Source of the DNA: Clostridia bacterium
Lineage (GTDB): Bacteria > Bacillota > Clostridia > Christensenellales > CALWSW01
NCBI GenBank assembly: GCA_019421925.1
Contig: JAHZEH010000085.1
Span: 1-7,714, forward strand
Direction of reading: 5' to 3'
Length of the DNA: 7,714 nt
Positions 1 to 5,688 of this stretch are shown here, in pieces (position 1 is the first letter of the stretch; every line of letters starts with the position of its first letter). The notes below the pieces were generated by a model, which was not told the DNA's origin, did not search any database, and saw only the letters and a program-made list of their open reading frames with translations. The translations under genes were made by a program, and so were the position numbers.

Positions 1-419
1 CCGCTGCGCTTGGCCAGCTCCAAAAAGGCGAAGAGATGCTCAATGTGGCTGTGGACGCCGCCATCTGAACACAGGCCCATCAAATGGAGCTTGGAGCCCC
101 TCCTCTTGCAGTTCTCAATGGCGTCCAGAAAGGCGGGGTTCTCAAAAAAATCCCCATCCTCAATGGACTTGGTAACGCGGGTGAAATCCTGATAGACGAT
201 GCGGCCCGCGCCGATGTTGAGGTGCCCCACCTCGGAGTTGCCCATCTGCCCCCGGGGCAGGCCCACATCCATGCCGCTGGCGGCAATGGTGGTGTGGGGA
301 TACTCCTCCATAAGCTTTTTGATGTGGACAGCGCCGTCGGCCTTGATGGCGTTGCCCTCCTTCTCCTTGCGGCATCCGAAGCCGTCCAGGATGAGCAGTG
401 CGGTAATGGGTTTGGTCAT
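1..419 (-). CDS. gpmI: 2,3-bisphosphoglycerate-independent phosphoglycerate mutase, N-terminal part (3' end beyond window)
   Basis: Interconverts 3- and 2-phosphoglycerate in glycolysis; cytoplasmic, Mn-dependent alkaline-phosphatase-superfamily enzyme. Only the first 139 residues are present; the rest (about 370 residues in the family) lies to the left of the window. Seen in the translation: LLILDGFG with the metal-ligand Asp12, the SGMDVGLPRGQMGNSEVGH block (residues 48-66) containing Ser62, the residue phosphorylated during catalysis, then LNIGAGRIVYQ, and SDGGVHSHIEH with His123 at the expected substrate-binding position. The ATG at 419 is preceded by AAGGAG with a rather long 12-nt spacer. 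It is the third gene of the pgk-tpiA-gpmI operon, 75 nt after the tpiA stop, and a 13-bp hairpin in that gap may lower its expression relative to tpiA. The reading frame is intact. Confidence 0.97.
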   Translation of the reverse strand, partial: MTKPITALLILDGFGCRKEKEGNAIKADGAVHIKKLMEEYPHTTIAASGMDVGLPRGQMGNSEVGHLNIGAGRIVYQDFTRVTKSIEDGDFFENPAFLDAIENCKRRGSKLHLMGLCSDGGVHSHIEHLFAFLELAKRS

Positions 420-445
420 GTGTTTTATAAACTCCTTATTCATGC

Positions 446-478
446 AAACGGGGGCGGGCAGAAGCCCCGCCCCCGTTT
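446..478 (-). terminator. GC-rich hairpin between tpiA and gpmI (attenuating terminator or processing/stability element)
   Basis: There is a perfect 13-bp stem (arms 446-458 and 466-478) with a 7-nt loop. In the minus-strand RNA it follows the tpiA stop by 16 nt. The right edge of the stem contributes only three U residues before GCAUG, so the U-tract is poor for a full intrinsic terminator. The gpmI ribosome-binding site starts soon after. I infer partial termination or 3'-end protection of the upstream pgk-tpiA message with readthrough into gpmI, not an operon end, because no promoter-like sequence is seen in the remaining gap. Confidence 0.6.
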
Positions 479-494
479 AATTTGGTCGACGGCC

Positions 495-1241
495 TTAGAA
501 ATGGACGACCTTGTTGAAGTCCTCGGACTTGAGGGAGGCTCCGCCGATGAGGCCGCCGTCGATCTCAGGCATGGCCATGAGGGCGGAAGCGTTCTTGGCG
601 TTCATGGAGCCGCCATACTGGATGCGGATCGCCGCGGCGGTCTCGGCGCCGAAGGTCTTGGCGACCGCCTCGCGGATCACGCCGATGGTCTCGTTGGCCT
701 CCTCATTGGTGGCCGTCTTGCCGGTGCCGATGGCCCAGATGGGCTCGTAGGCAATGACAACGCCCTGTACCTGCTCGGCGGTCAGGCCAGCGAGGCCGGC
801 GACAACCTGGCCGGGTACGAACGTGTTGGTCACGCCCGCCTCCCGCTGCTCCAGCGTCTCGCCCACGCACATGATGGGCTTGAGGCCCTCGGCCAGCGCC
901 ACAGTGACCTTCTTATTGACGGTCGCATCGGTCTCGGCGAAATACTGGCGGCGTTCGCTGTGGCCGATGATGACATACTCCGCGCCAACCTCCTTGAGCA
1001 TAGCCGCGGAGATCTCGCCCGTGAAAGCGCCCTTGGGCTCAAAGTGCATGTTCTGCGCGCCGACCTTGATATTGCTGCCCTTGGCGGCGGCAACAACGGC
1101 AGGGAGATCCACGAAGGGGACGCAGACGACCACGTCGCAGGCGGCGTCGGCTACGAGGGGCTTGAGGGCTTCCACGAGTTCCACGCCCTGAGAGGGGGTC
1201 ATGTTCATTTTCCAGTTACCGGCAATGATGGGCTTACGCAT
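495..1241 (-). CDS. tpiA: Triosephosphate isomerase
   Basis: Interconverts dihydroxyacetone phosphate and glyceraldehyde-3-phosphate; a cytoplasmic TIM-barrel homodimer. The 248-residue product has the normal family length. Visible catalytic features: GNWKMN with Asn9 and Lys11, the electrophilic His94 in IIGHSERR, the general base Glu166 in AYEPIWAIGTG, flexible loop 6 (about 167-177) and the phosphate-binding YGGSM at 209-213. The ATG is preceded by AGGAGG with a short spacer. It lies 68 nt downstream of pgk in the same orientation and upstream of gpmI, the usual Firmicutes glycolytic order, so it is almost certainly co-transcribed. No truncation or missing active-site residue. Confidence 0.99.
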   Translation of the reverse strand: MRKPIIAGNWKMNMTPSQGVELVEALKPLVADAACDVVVCVPFVDLPAVVAAAKGSNIKVGAQNMHFEPKGAFTGEISAAMLKEVGAEYVIIGHSERRQYFAETDATVNKKVTVALAEGLKPIMCVGETLEQREAGVTNTFVPGQVVAGLAGLTAEQVQGVVIAYEPIWAIGTGKTATNEEANETIGVIREAVAKTFGAETAAAIRIQYGGSMNAKNASALMAMPEIDGGLIGGASLKSEDFNKVVHF

Positions 1242-1282
1242 GGTGATTTCCTCCTAAATTATACTATTGCGAAATTCTCGGC

Positions 1283-1306
1283 TGCCTGTTGGGACGGGCA
1301 CAGGCA
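1283..1306 (-). other. Short intergenic hairpin between pgk and tpiA
   Basis: Arms TGCCTGT (1283-1289) and ACAGGCA (1300-1306) form a 7-bp stem with a 10-nt loop, starting 3 nt after the pgk stop. There is no U-tract after it in the minus-strand RNA, so it is not a terminator. It could be a ribosome-release or RNA-processing/stability element in the pgk-tpiA message; this is inference only. Confidence 0.35.
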
Positions 1307-1309
1307 AAC

Positions 1310-2497
1310 TTACTTGTTGTTGAGCGCGGCAACGCCGGGCAGCTCCTTGCCCTCCAGGAACTCCAGCGAAGCGCCGCCGCCGGTGGAGATATGGGTGACC
1401 TTGTCCTTGAAGCCCAGCTTCTTGACAGCCGCCGCGGAATCGCCGCCGCCGATAATGGTCGTGCCCTTGCACTCCGCGCAGGCCTGGGCCACCGCCTTGG
1501 TACCGGCGGCAAAGGGCTCCATCTCGAACACGCCCATGGGGCCGTTCCAGACCACAGTCATGGCCTTTTTGACCTCTTCGGCGAACATCTCGGCCGTCTT
1601 GGGGCCGATATCGAGCACCTGCCAGTCGGCGGGGATGGCGTCGATGGCCACTACTTTGCGGTTGGCGTCCGGGCTGAAGGCATCGGCCGCCACGGAGTCC
1701 ACGGGGAGCAGCATCTTGACGCCCCTCTTCTCGGCGTCGGCCATCAGCTCCTTGGCAAGGTCAAGGGACTCGTCGTCCACCAGGGAGTGGCCCATCTCAT
1801 AGCCCATGGCCTTGTTGAAGGTGTTGGCCATACCGCCGCCGATCAGCAGGCAGTCGCACTTGCTGAGCAGGTTCTTGATGACGCCGATCTTGTCCGACAC
1901 CTTAGCACCGCCCAGAATGGCCACAAAGGGGCGGACGGGATTTTCCAGCGCGCCGCCCATGACCTCCAGCTCCTTCTGGAGCAGGAAGCCGGCCACAGCG
2001 GGGATATGAGCGGCCACACCGGCAGTGGAGGCATGGGCCCTGTGGCTGGTGCCAAAGGCGTCCAGCACAAAAATATCAGCCAGAGAGGCCAATGCCTTGG
2101 CGAACTCGGGCTCGTTCTTGGTCTCCTCCTTGTGGAAGCGGACGTTCTCCAGCAGGACGATCTCGCCGTCCTTCATGTTGGCGACAGCCTCCTTGGCGGA
2201 ATCCCCGATCACATCCTTGGCAAACGTGACCTTCACGCCGGGCAGAAGCTCGCCCAGCCGCTTGGCGACGGGGGCCAGGGAGAACTCCGGCTTGACCTCG
2301 CCCTTGGGCCGGCCCAGGTGGGCGCAGATGATGACTTTGGCCTTCTGCCCGAGCAGGTAGTTGATGGTGGGCAGAGCCGCGGTGATCCGCTTGTCGTCCG
2401 TCACATTCATATCCGCATCAAGCGGCACGTTGAAGTCCTCGCGCACGAGGACGCGCTTGCCAGTTACGGAGATATCCTGAAGGGTCTTTTTGTTCAG
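1310..2497 (-). CDS. pgk: Phosphoglycerate kinase, probable CTG start
   Basis: Transfers the acyl phosphate of 1,3-bisphosphoglycerate to ADP, the first ATP-yielding step of glycolysis; cytoplasmic. Seen: REDFNVP (19-25), HLGRPKG (60-66), DAFGTSHRAHAS (146-157), GGAKVSDK (196-203), GGGMANTF (220-227), WNGPMGVFE (317-325), GGGDSAA (350-356) and STGGGASLEFLEGK (371-384), covering both substrate and nucleotide domains. Start choice: the family N-terminus (MNKKTL.D..V.GKRVLVR) is encoded in frame from a CTG at 2497, with AGGAGG 8 nt upstream and an in-frame TAG just before it. No ATG, GTG or TTG is available until the GTG at 2446, which would cut off the first beta strand and has no ribosome-binding site. 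From CTG the protein is 395 residues, the normal family length. First gene of the operon with tpiA and gpmI. Confidence 0.98.
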   Translation of the reverse strand: MNKKTLQDISVTGKRVLVREDFNVPLDADMNVTDDKRITAALPTINYLLGQKAKVIICAHLGRPKGEVKPEFSLAPVAKRLGELLPGVKVTFAKDVIGDSAKEAVANMKDGEIVLLENVRFHKEETKNEPEFAKALASLADIFVLDAFGTSHRAHASTAGVAAHIPAVAGFLLQKELEVMGGALENPVRPFVAILGGAKVSDKIGVIKNLLSKCDCLLIGGGMANTFNKAMGYEMGHSLVDDESLDLAKELMADAEKRGVKMLLPVDSVAADAFSPDANRKVVAIDAIPADWQVLDIGPKTAEMFAEEVKKAMTVVWNGPMGVFEMEPFAAGTKAVAQACAECKGTTIIGGGDSAAAVKKLGFKDKVTHISTGGGASLEFLEGKELPGVAALNNK

Positions 2498-2505
2498 GGA
2501 AGAGT

Positions 2506-2511
2506 CCTCCT
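2506..2511 (-). promoter_or_regulatory. Ribosome-binding site deciding the CTG start of pgk
   Basis: AGGAGG on the minus strand, separated by 8 nt from the CTG at 2497-2495. This is an ideal Shine-Dalgarno sequence at ideal spacing, and the in-frame TAG overlaps its first bases, so translation must begin between here and the conserved N-terminal residues. It is the main evidence for a CTG start. Confidence 0.8.
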
Positions 2512-2547
2512 ATTCTTGCATTGATATTCCATCGCTTTGCGACCTTT

Positions 2548-2556
2548 ATTCTACCA
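2548..2556 (-). promoter_or_regulatory. Extended -10 promoter of the pgk-tpiA-gpmI operon
   Basis: Minus-strand TGGTAGAAT matches the extended -10 form TGnTATAAT with one mismatch. A 17-nt spacer back, at 2571-2576, is TTTTTT, a weak -35, so the TG extension probably compensates. The transcription start would fall near 2541, giving a leader of about 44 nt before the pgk start. It lies in the only sizeable gap upstream of pgk. Confidence 0.55.
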
Positions 2557-2570
2557 CAATCCCAATCAAG

Positions 2571-2596
2571 AAAAAAGCCATAGAGCGGCGCTTTTT
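2571..2596 (-). terminator. Possible weak terminator after the flippase-like gene
   Basis: Arms 2590-2596 and 2572-2578 (AAAAAGC / GCTTTTT on the minus strand) form a 7-bp, mostly A-U stem around an 11-nt loop, ending in a T-rich run, about 20 nt after the stop of the upstream gene. The low GC content of the stem makes it weak. The same T-run serves as the -35 region of the pgk promoter, so some readthrough into the glycolytic operon is possible. Confidence 0.35.
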
Positions 2597-2614
2597 CCGC
2601 AAATTGTTTGTTTT

Positions 2615-3589
2615 TTAACGCTTGTTTCCCGACCGGTCCCACCCGAACAGGGAACCCAGGCACCAGCAGACCAGGATGGAGAGGGCATTGAGCCCGGTAT
2701 AGAGCAGAGAGAGAGTCATCCCTGTGCCGGTTGCCACCCCTTTGGCGGCCAGAATACCCACCACCGCGCCCTCTCGCACGCCCAGGCCCCCGGCGGTATA
2801 GACCAGGGTTGTGGCGATGCTGGCCACAGCGAACAGCCAGATCCACTCAGAGAAGTCCAGCACGGCCCCCATCTGAGGTCCGAGGCTGGCGTATACCATG
2901 GAGAAGGCCACATCCCCCAGGAAGCCCAGGCCCACGCAGGCGACCACCCGCCAGGCTGCCACGTTCTTGCCCTCCAGGGAGGAGGCCGTCTTCTCCAGCT
3001 GCACATAGGCTTTATTTCCCCATTTCCAGCGCTTTAAAAAGGAGAGGGCGCGCAGAAGCAGCCCCCGTCCCCGCTGGCTGAGCAGCAGGGCCACGGAGCC
3101 GGCGCAGACGACCGCGATGAGGATCAAAAAGGCCACGGCCCAGCCTCCCCAGGGCAGGCGGGCCCCCATCAGGGTGAAGAGGGGTAGCGTGACCACCAGG
3201 GTGGGCAGAGGCATGGTCAGCCGGTCAATCACCGTGGCGGAGGCGACCTTATAGGCGTCCTTTGCGCCGCGGCGCATCAGGGAGATGCGGGCGGCGTCCC
3301 CGGTGAATCCCCCCATGGGCAGCATGAAGAAGGGCTGGGCCTTAAAATAAGCCCGGATCATGGGCAGCAGCCGCTCCCCAGGGGCCAAAACCCACCACTT
3401 CATACCGTACAGAAAGCGTGCCCCCAGCATAAACCCCAGCGCCAGCGCTACGCTCAGCAGGTTCACAGACGACAGTGCCGTCAGAAACTCCACCCAGTTC
3501 ACCTTGGAAAATACAAACCAGAGCAGGGCCACCGTCACGATGAGCCCCAAGGCCAGCTTGAGCCATTTCTGTTTTTTGCTCTTATCCAT
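2615..3589 (-). CDS. Lysylphosphatidylglycerol synthase TM-region (YbhN/UPF0104) family membrane protein
   Basis: A 324-residue polytopic inner-membrane protein with about eight hydrophobic segments (first at about residues 10-28, second 41-58). Family hallmarks seen: the PMGGFTGDAARISLMRRG block followed by the IDRL motif in the first half, and the GGLGVREGAVVGIL block near the C-terminus, which match the flippase-type domain of MprF/YbhN-like proteins. The aminoacyl-transferase domain of full MprF is absent, so lipid aminoacylation is not expected. Related stand-alone proteins are proposed to move lipids or lipid-linked intermediates, but the substrate here is unknown. Start: ATG at 3589 has AGGAG with a 7-nt spacer; the frame stays open upstream to an ATG at 3733, but that extension overlaps the promoter and has no family resemblance. 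Lys/Arg-rich C-terminus ends at the TAA at 2615. Probably monocistronic or weakly read through into pgk. Confidence 0.85.
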   Translation of the reverse strand: MDKSKKQKWLKLALGLIVTVALLWFVFSKVNWVEFLTALSSVNLLSVALALGFMLGARFLYGMKWWVLAPGERLLPMIRAYFKAQPFFMLPMGGFTGDAARISLMRRGAKDAYKVASATVIDRLTMPLPTLVVTLPLFTLMGARLPWGGWAVAFLILIAVVCAGSVALLLSQRGRGLLLRALSFLKRWKWGNKAYVQLEKTASSLEGKNVAAWRVVACVGLGFLGDVAFSMVYASLGPQMGAVLDFSEWIWLFAVASIATTLVYTAGGLGVREGAVVGILAAKGVATGTGMTLSLLYTGLNALSILVCWCLGSLFGWDRSGNKR

Positions 3590-3628
3590 CCCATCTCTCC
3601 TGTTTTCTGATTCAGTCCACTGTAAGGT

Positions 3629-3657
3629 ATTGTAAGTGAGCCTGCCCAAACATTCAA
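3629..3657 (-). promoter_or_regulatory. Sigma-A-type promoter of the flippase-like gene
   Basis: On the minus strand, TTGAAT (3652-3657), a 17-nt spacer and TACAAT (3629-3634) match the vegetative consensus at 4/6 and 5/6. The start point would be near 3622, about 33 nt upstream of the ATG at 3589, with the ribosome-binding site between. Divergent from the regulator promoter; the two cores are about 64 nt apart, so a regulator bound at one might affect the other. Confidence 0.6.
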
Positions 3658-3720
3658 GTGTTTCTGTCCATGCTCCCCATCTCAACCTCCCAATGCACAC
3701 AAAAAAGGCAGGATTCTCTG

Positions 3721-3749
3721 TTGACAACTCCATCCCGGCGCGCTATATT
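3721..3749 (+). promoter_or_regulatory. Near-consensus sigma-A promoter of the GntR/ABC cassette
   Basis: TTGACA (3721-3726, perfect -35), a 17-nt spacer and TATATT (3744-3749, 5/6 for -10). This is the strongest promoter in the window. The predicted start is near 3756, inside the candidate operator dyad, which suits a strong promoter held down by a repressor. The leader to the regulator start is about 42 nt. Confidence 0.85.
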
Positions 3750-3768
3750 GTATATATCGAATATGCAC
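3750..3768 (+). promoter_or_regulatory. Candidate operator for the GntR-family regulator
   Basis: This is a 19-bp imperfect palindrome of the form GT-nn-ATAT-nnn-ATAT-nn-AC, starting the base after the -10 box and covering the predicted transcription start. GntR-family operators are typically inverted repeats bounded by GT...AC, and YtrA-type regulators usually repress their own operon. Assignment to the adjacent regulator is inference. The region is AT-rich, so part of the symmetry could be chance. Confidence 0.4.
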
Positions 3769-3781
3769 AGTAGATACGCAA

Positions 3782-3787
3782 AGGAGG
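3782..3787 (+). promoter_or_regulatory. Ribosome-binding site deciding the ATT start of the GntR regulator
   Basis: AGGAGG with a 10-nt spacer to the ATT at 3798. The bases between (GGGCGAACCC) can form a tiny 3-bp hairpin pairing the end of the Shine-Dalgarno with the C-run before the start codon, which might dampen initiation further. An in-frame TAG at 3771-3773 bounds the frame upstream. Confidence 0.65.
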
Positions 3788-3797
3788 GCGAACCCCC

Positions 3798-4178
3798 ATT
3801 GGAATAAATATCATTATCTCCAACGCGTCCAGTCAGCCCATCTATGAACAGATCCTCTCCCAGCTGCGCGCGGCCATCCTCAACGGCGCACTCTCCCCGG
3901 GGGAGGCCCTCCCCTCTATCCGGGCCCTGGCCAGCTCCCTCTCCGTCAGCGTCATCACCACCAAGCGGGCCTACGAAGAGCTGGAGCGGGAGGGGCTGAT
4001 CGACACCGCAGCCGGGCGGGGGAGCTTTGTCTCCCAGCTCGATGAGCGGCAGAGGCAGTTGGGCAGGGAGGATCAGCTGCGCATCCCCCTGAAAAACCTG
4101 GTGGCACAGGCACGTTCCCTCTCCATCAGCGACGGCACTTTGCGCAGACTCCTGGAGCAGGCGCTGCGGGATGAATGA
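3798..4178 (+). CDS. GntR-family (YtrA subfamily) transcriptional regulator, probable ATT start
   Basis: A 126-residue DNA-binding regulator, very likely the repressor of the ABC genes that follow. The N-terminus reads GINIIISNASSQPIYEQI, the typical YtrA-subfamily opening. It is followed by a winged helix-turn-helix (about residues 12-80): LPSIRALASSLSVSVITTKR with the recognition helix near 50-66, and the wing GRGSFVSQ (73-80). A short helical C-terminal tail of about 46 residues stands in place of a large ligand domain, as usual in this subfamily. The frame has no ATG at all, and its first GTG or TTG is far inside; the N-terminal homology begins right after an ATT at 3798 that follows AGGAGG by 10 nt. 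ATA at 3804 is the only close alternative but is too far from the ribosome-binding site. Length and conservation argue that this is a functional gene, not a pseudogene. First gene of a four-gene plus-strand operon. Confidence 0.9.
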   Translation: MGINIIISNASSQPIYEQILSQLRAAILNGALSPGEALPSIRALASSLSVSVITTKRAYEELEREGLIDTAAGRGSFVSQLDERQRQLGREDQLRIPLKNLVAQARSLSISDGTLRRLLEQALRDE

Positions 4179-4249
4179 TCCTCCCCGCCAAAGTGCCCCG
4201 CTCAGGCATGAATCAAGTTTATTTTTAGCAGTAGAAAGGACGTTTTCCC

Positions 4250-5113
4250 ATGAACGCCATTGAACTGAAAAACGTCTGCCTCAAGCAGGGCAGTTTCACC
4301 ATGAAAAACGTCTCCTTTGCCCTGGAAAGCGGCTATGTCCTCGGCCTGATCGGCCCCAACGGCGCAGGCAAGAGCACCTCGCTGCGCATGCTCCTCGGCC
4401 TGTGCCTCCCCGATTCGGGGGAGGCCCTGCTCTGGGGCCAGCCCTCCAGCCAGGCCCAAAACCGGGCCCGGGTGGGCGTTGTGTTCGACGAGAGCAAATT
4501 TTATGACGCCCTCACCGTCCACCGCAACCTCGCCCTGCTCCGCCCCTTCTATCCCACCTGGGACGACGGCCTCTGCGCCTCCCTGCTGGAGCGCTTTGAG
4601 CTCAATCCCAGGAAGAAGGTCAAGGAACTGTCCCGGGGCATGAAGATGAAGCTGGGGTTTGTCGCCGCCATCTGCCACAAGCCCGACCTGCTCATCATGG
4701 ATGAGCCCACCGGCGGCCTGGACCCCCTGGTCCGGCGCGACATGCTGTCCATGCTGCGGGAATACATGCAGAACGAGAGCCGCTCCGTCATCTTCTCCAC
4801 CCATATCACCACCGATCTGGAGCGCATCGCCGACCGCATCGTCCTGCTGTCGGGCGGCGCTGTCCGACTGGACGGGGAGCGGGACGCTGTCCTGGACGGC
4901 CATGTCTCGGTCAAAGGCCCCATTGAGCTCCTCCGCGGCGGCAGGCAGGGCCTCATCGGCGTAGAGGAATACGGTTATGGGTTTGAGGCCGTGGCCCGCG
5001 CCGAAGACGGGGCCGCCTGGGCCGCCCGGGGTGCACAGGTCGAAAAAACCAGTCTGGAGGAACTGATGATCCGCTATGCCCGCAAGGAGGCCCCCCATGA
5101 TCCGCATTTTTAA
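4250..5113 (+). CDS. ABC transporter ATP-binding protein (YtrB-like)
   Basis: A 287-residue cytoplasmic ATPase that should power the two membrane proteins encoded next. Motifs in order: Walker A GPNGAGKST (35-43), a Q-loop region reading GVVFDES, where Asp80 stands in place of the usual Gln, a signature LSRGMKMKL (127-135) instead of LSGGQ, Walker B LLIMDEP with Asp151 and catalytic Glu152, D-loop GGLDP (155-159), and the switch His185 in STH. The altered Q-loop and signature are common in the YtrB-type ABC-2 export group, and the ATP-hydrolysis residues are intact. The C-terminal 80 residues form the extra domain usual for ABC-2 ATPases. ATG at 4250 follows AAGGA with a 9-nt spacer. It lies 71 nt after the regulator stop with no clear promoter between, and overlaps the next gene by 17 nt, suggesting translational coupling. 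The substrate is not readable; envelope-stress or antibiotic-related export is the family expectation. Confidence 0.95.
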   Translation: MNAIELKNVCLKQGSFTMKNVSFALESGYVLGLIGPNGAGKSTSLRMLLGLCLPDSGEALLWGQPSSQAQNRARVGVVFDESKFYDALTVHRNLALLRPFYPTWDDGLCASLLERFELNPRKKVKELSRGMKMKLGFVAAICHKPDLLIMDEPTGGLDPLVRRDMLSMLREYMQNESRSVIFSTHITTDLERIADRIVLLSGGAVRLDGERDAVLDGHVSVKGPIELLRGGRQGLIGVEEYGYGFEAVARAEDGAAWAARGAQVEKTSLEELMIRYARKEAPHDPHF

Positions 5114-5669
5114 ACTGACCTGCCGGGATCTGTGCATGAACGCATCCTTCCTGCTGATGCTGCTGGCCTTGATGGGAGTCCTCTGTTTCGTAACGGACGG
5201 CGCCAGCACCATCTTTTTGCTGTATATCATCCTTACCCCGGCTTTTGTCATGAACACGGAGTTTCCCAACGGTTCCCTCAAGCTGGTGGCCAGCCTCCCT
5301 GTGACCCGGGCGCAGATCGTCCTGTCCAAGTACCTCTCCAGTTACGTCATCATCGGTGCGCTGGCTGCCGTCTCCTTCCTCTCCTCCCGGATCAGCGGGG
5401 AGGCCTTCAGCCTGCCCGGCCCCATCCTGCTGTGCGTTCTCACCGTTCACGCCATCCTGATGCTCGGCCAGTTTATTCTGCTGCGATACAGCCCGGTGGC
5501 CTTTCTTGTCTCCATGGTGGCGGGCTTCGGTTCGGTATTTGCCATCCAGGCTCTGCTGGGAGAGGGGACGGGGCAATTCAGCTTTCTCCCCTATCTTTGG
5601 GGCGGCCTGGGAATCCAATGTATCAGCTGCGCCCTCTCCATTCTCATCTTCCAGCGGAAAAAGATCTAG
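5097..5669 (+). CDS. ABC-2-type permease, first of two
   Basis: A 190-residue inner-membrane protein with about six hydrophobic helices (roughly 16-33, 36-53, 82-98, 108-129, 133-151, 164-186). The cytoplasmic motif SLPVTRAQIVLSKYL (66-80) after an E-F-P-N-G segment resembles the small ABC-2 permease family often paired with YtrB-like ATPases (I believe PF13346; not verified here). Start: the ATG at 5097 has AGGAGG 6 nt upstream; an upstream in-frame ATG at 5076 lacks one and lies deep within the ATPase gene. It overlaps the end of the ATPase by 17 nt and ends 19 nt before the second permease. Probably forms a heterodimeric membrane domain with that protein. Confidence 0.85.
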   Translation: MIRIFKLTCRDLCMNASFLLMLLALMGVLCFVTDGASTIFLLYIILTPAFVMNTEFPNGSLKLVASLPVTRAQIVLSKYLSSYVIIGALAAVSFLSSRISGEAFSLPGPILLCVLTVHAILMLGQFILLRYSPVAFLVSMVAGFGSVFAIQALLGEGTGQFSFLPYLWGGLGIQCISCALSILIFQRKKI

Positions 5670-5688
5670 GTCATAAAGGAGGCCGCCT

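Noticed and set aside
1258..1263. Perfect TATAAT on the minus strand just upstream of tpiA
   Set aside because: No -35 at suitable spacing and no TG extension; transcription would begin within the tpiA ribosome-binding site, so it is unlikely to be a useful promoter.
84..1802. Very long open frame on the plus strand opposite gpmI, tpiA and pgk
   Set aside because: It is antisense to three firmly identified glycolytic genes, is low-complexity Gly/Leu/Ala/His-rich, has no family resemblance, and reflects the GC-rich third positions of the real genes.
1310..2446. GTG at 2446 as the pgk start
   Set aside because: It would delete 17 conserved N-terminal residues and lacks a Shine-Dalgarno, whereas the CTG at 2497 has both homology and ideal spacing.
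1289..2524. Long plus-strand open frame opposite pgk
   Set aside because: Antisense shadow of pgk with biased composition and no recognisable domain.
3590..3733. 48-residue N-terminal extension of the flippase-like protein from an ATG at 3733
   Set aside because: It spans the predicted promoter and the good ribosome-binding site for the ATG at 3589, and its sequence is unlike the family.
4202..5329. Long minus-strand open frame opposite the YtrB-like ATPase
   Set aside because: Antisense shadow of a gene with all ABC ATPase motifs; no own ribosome-binding site or domain.
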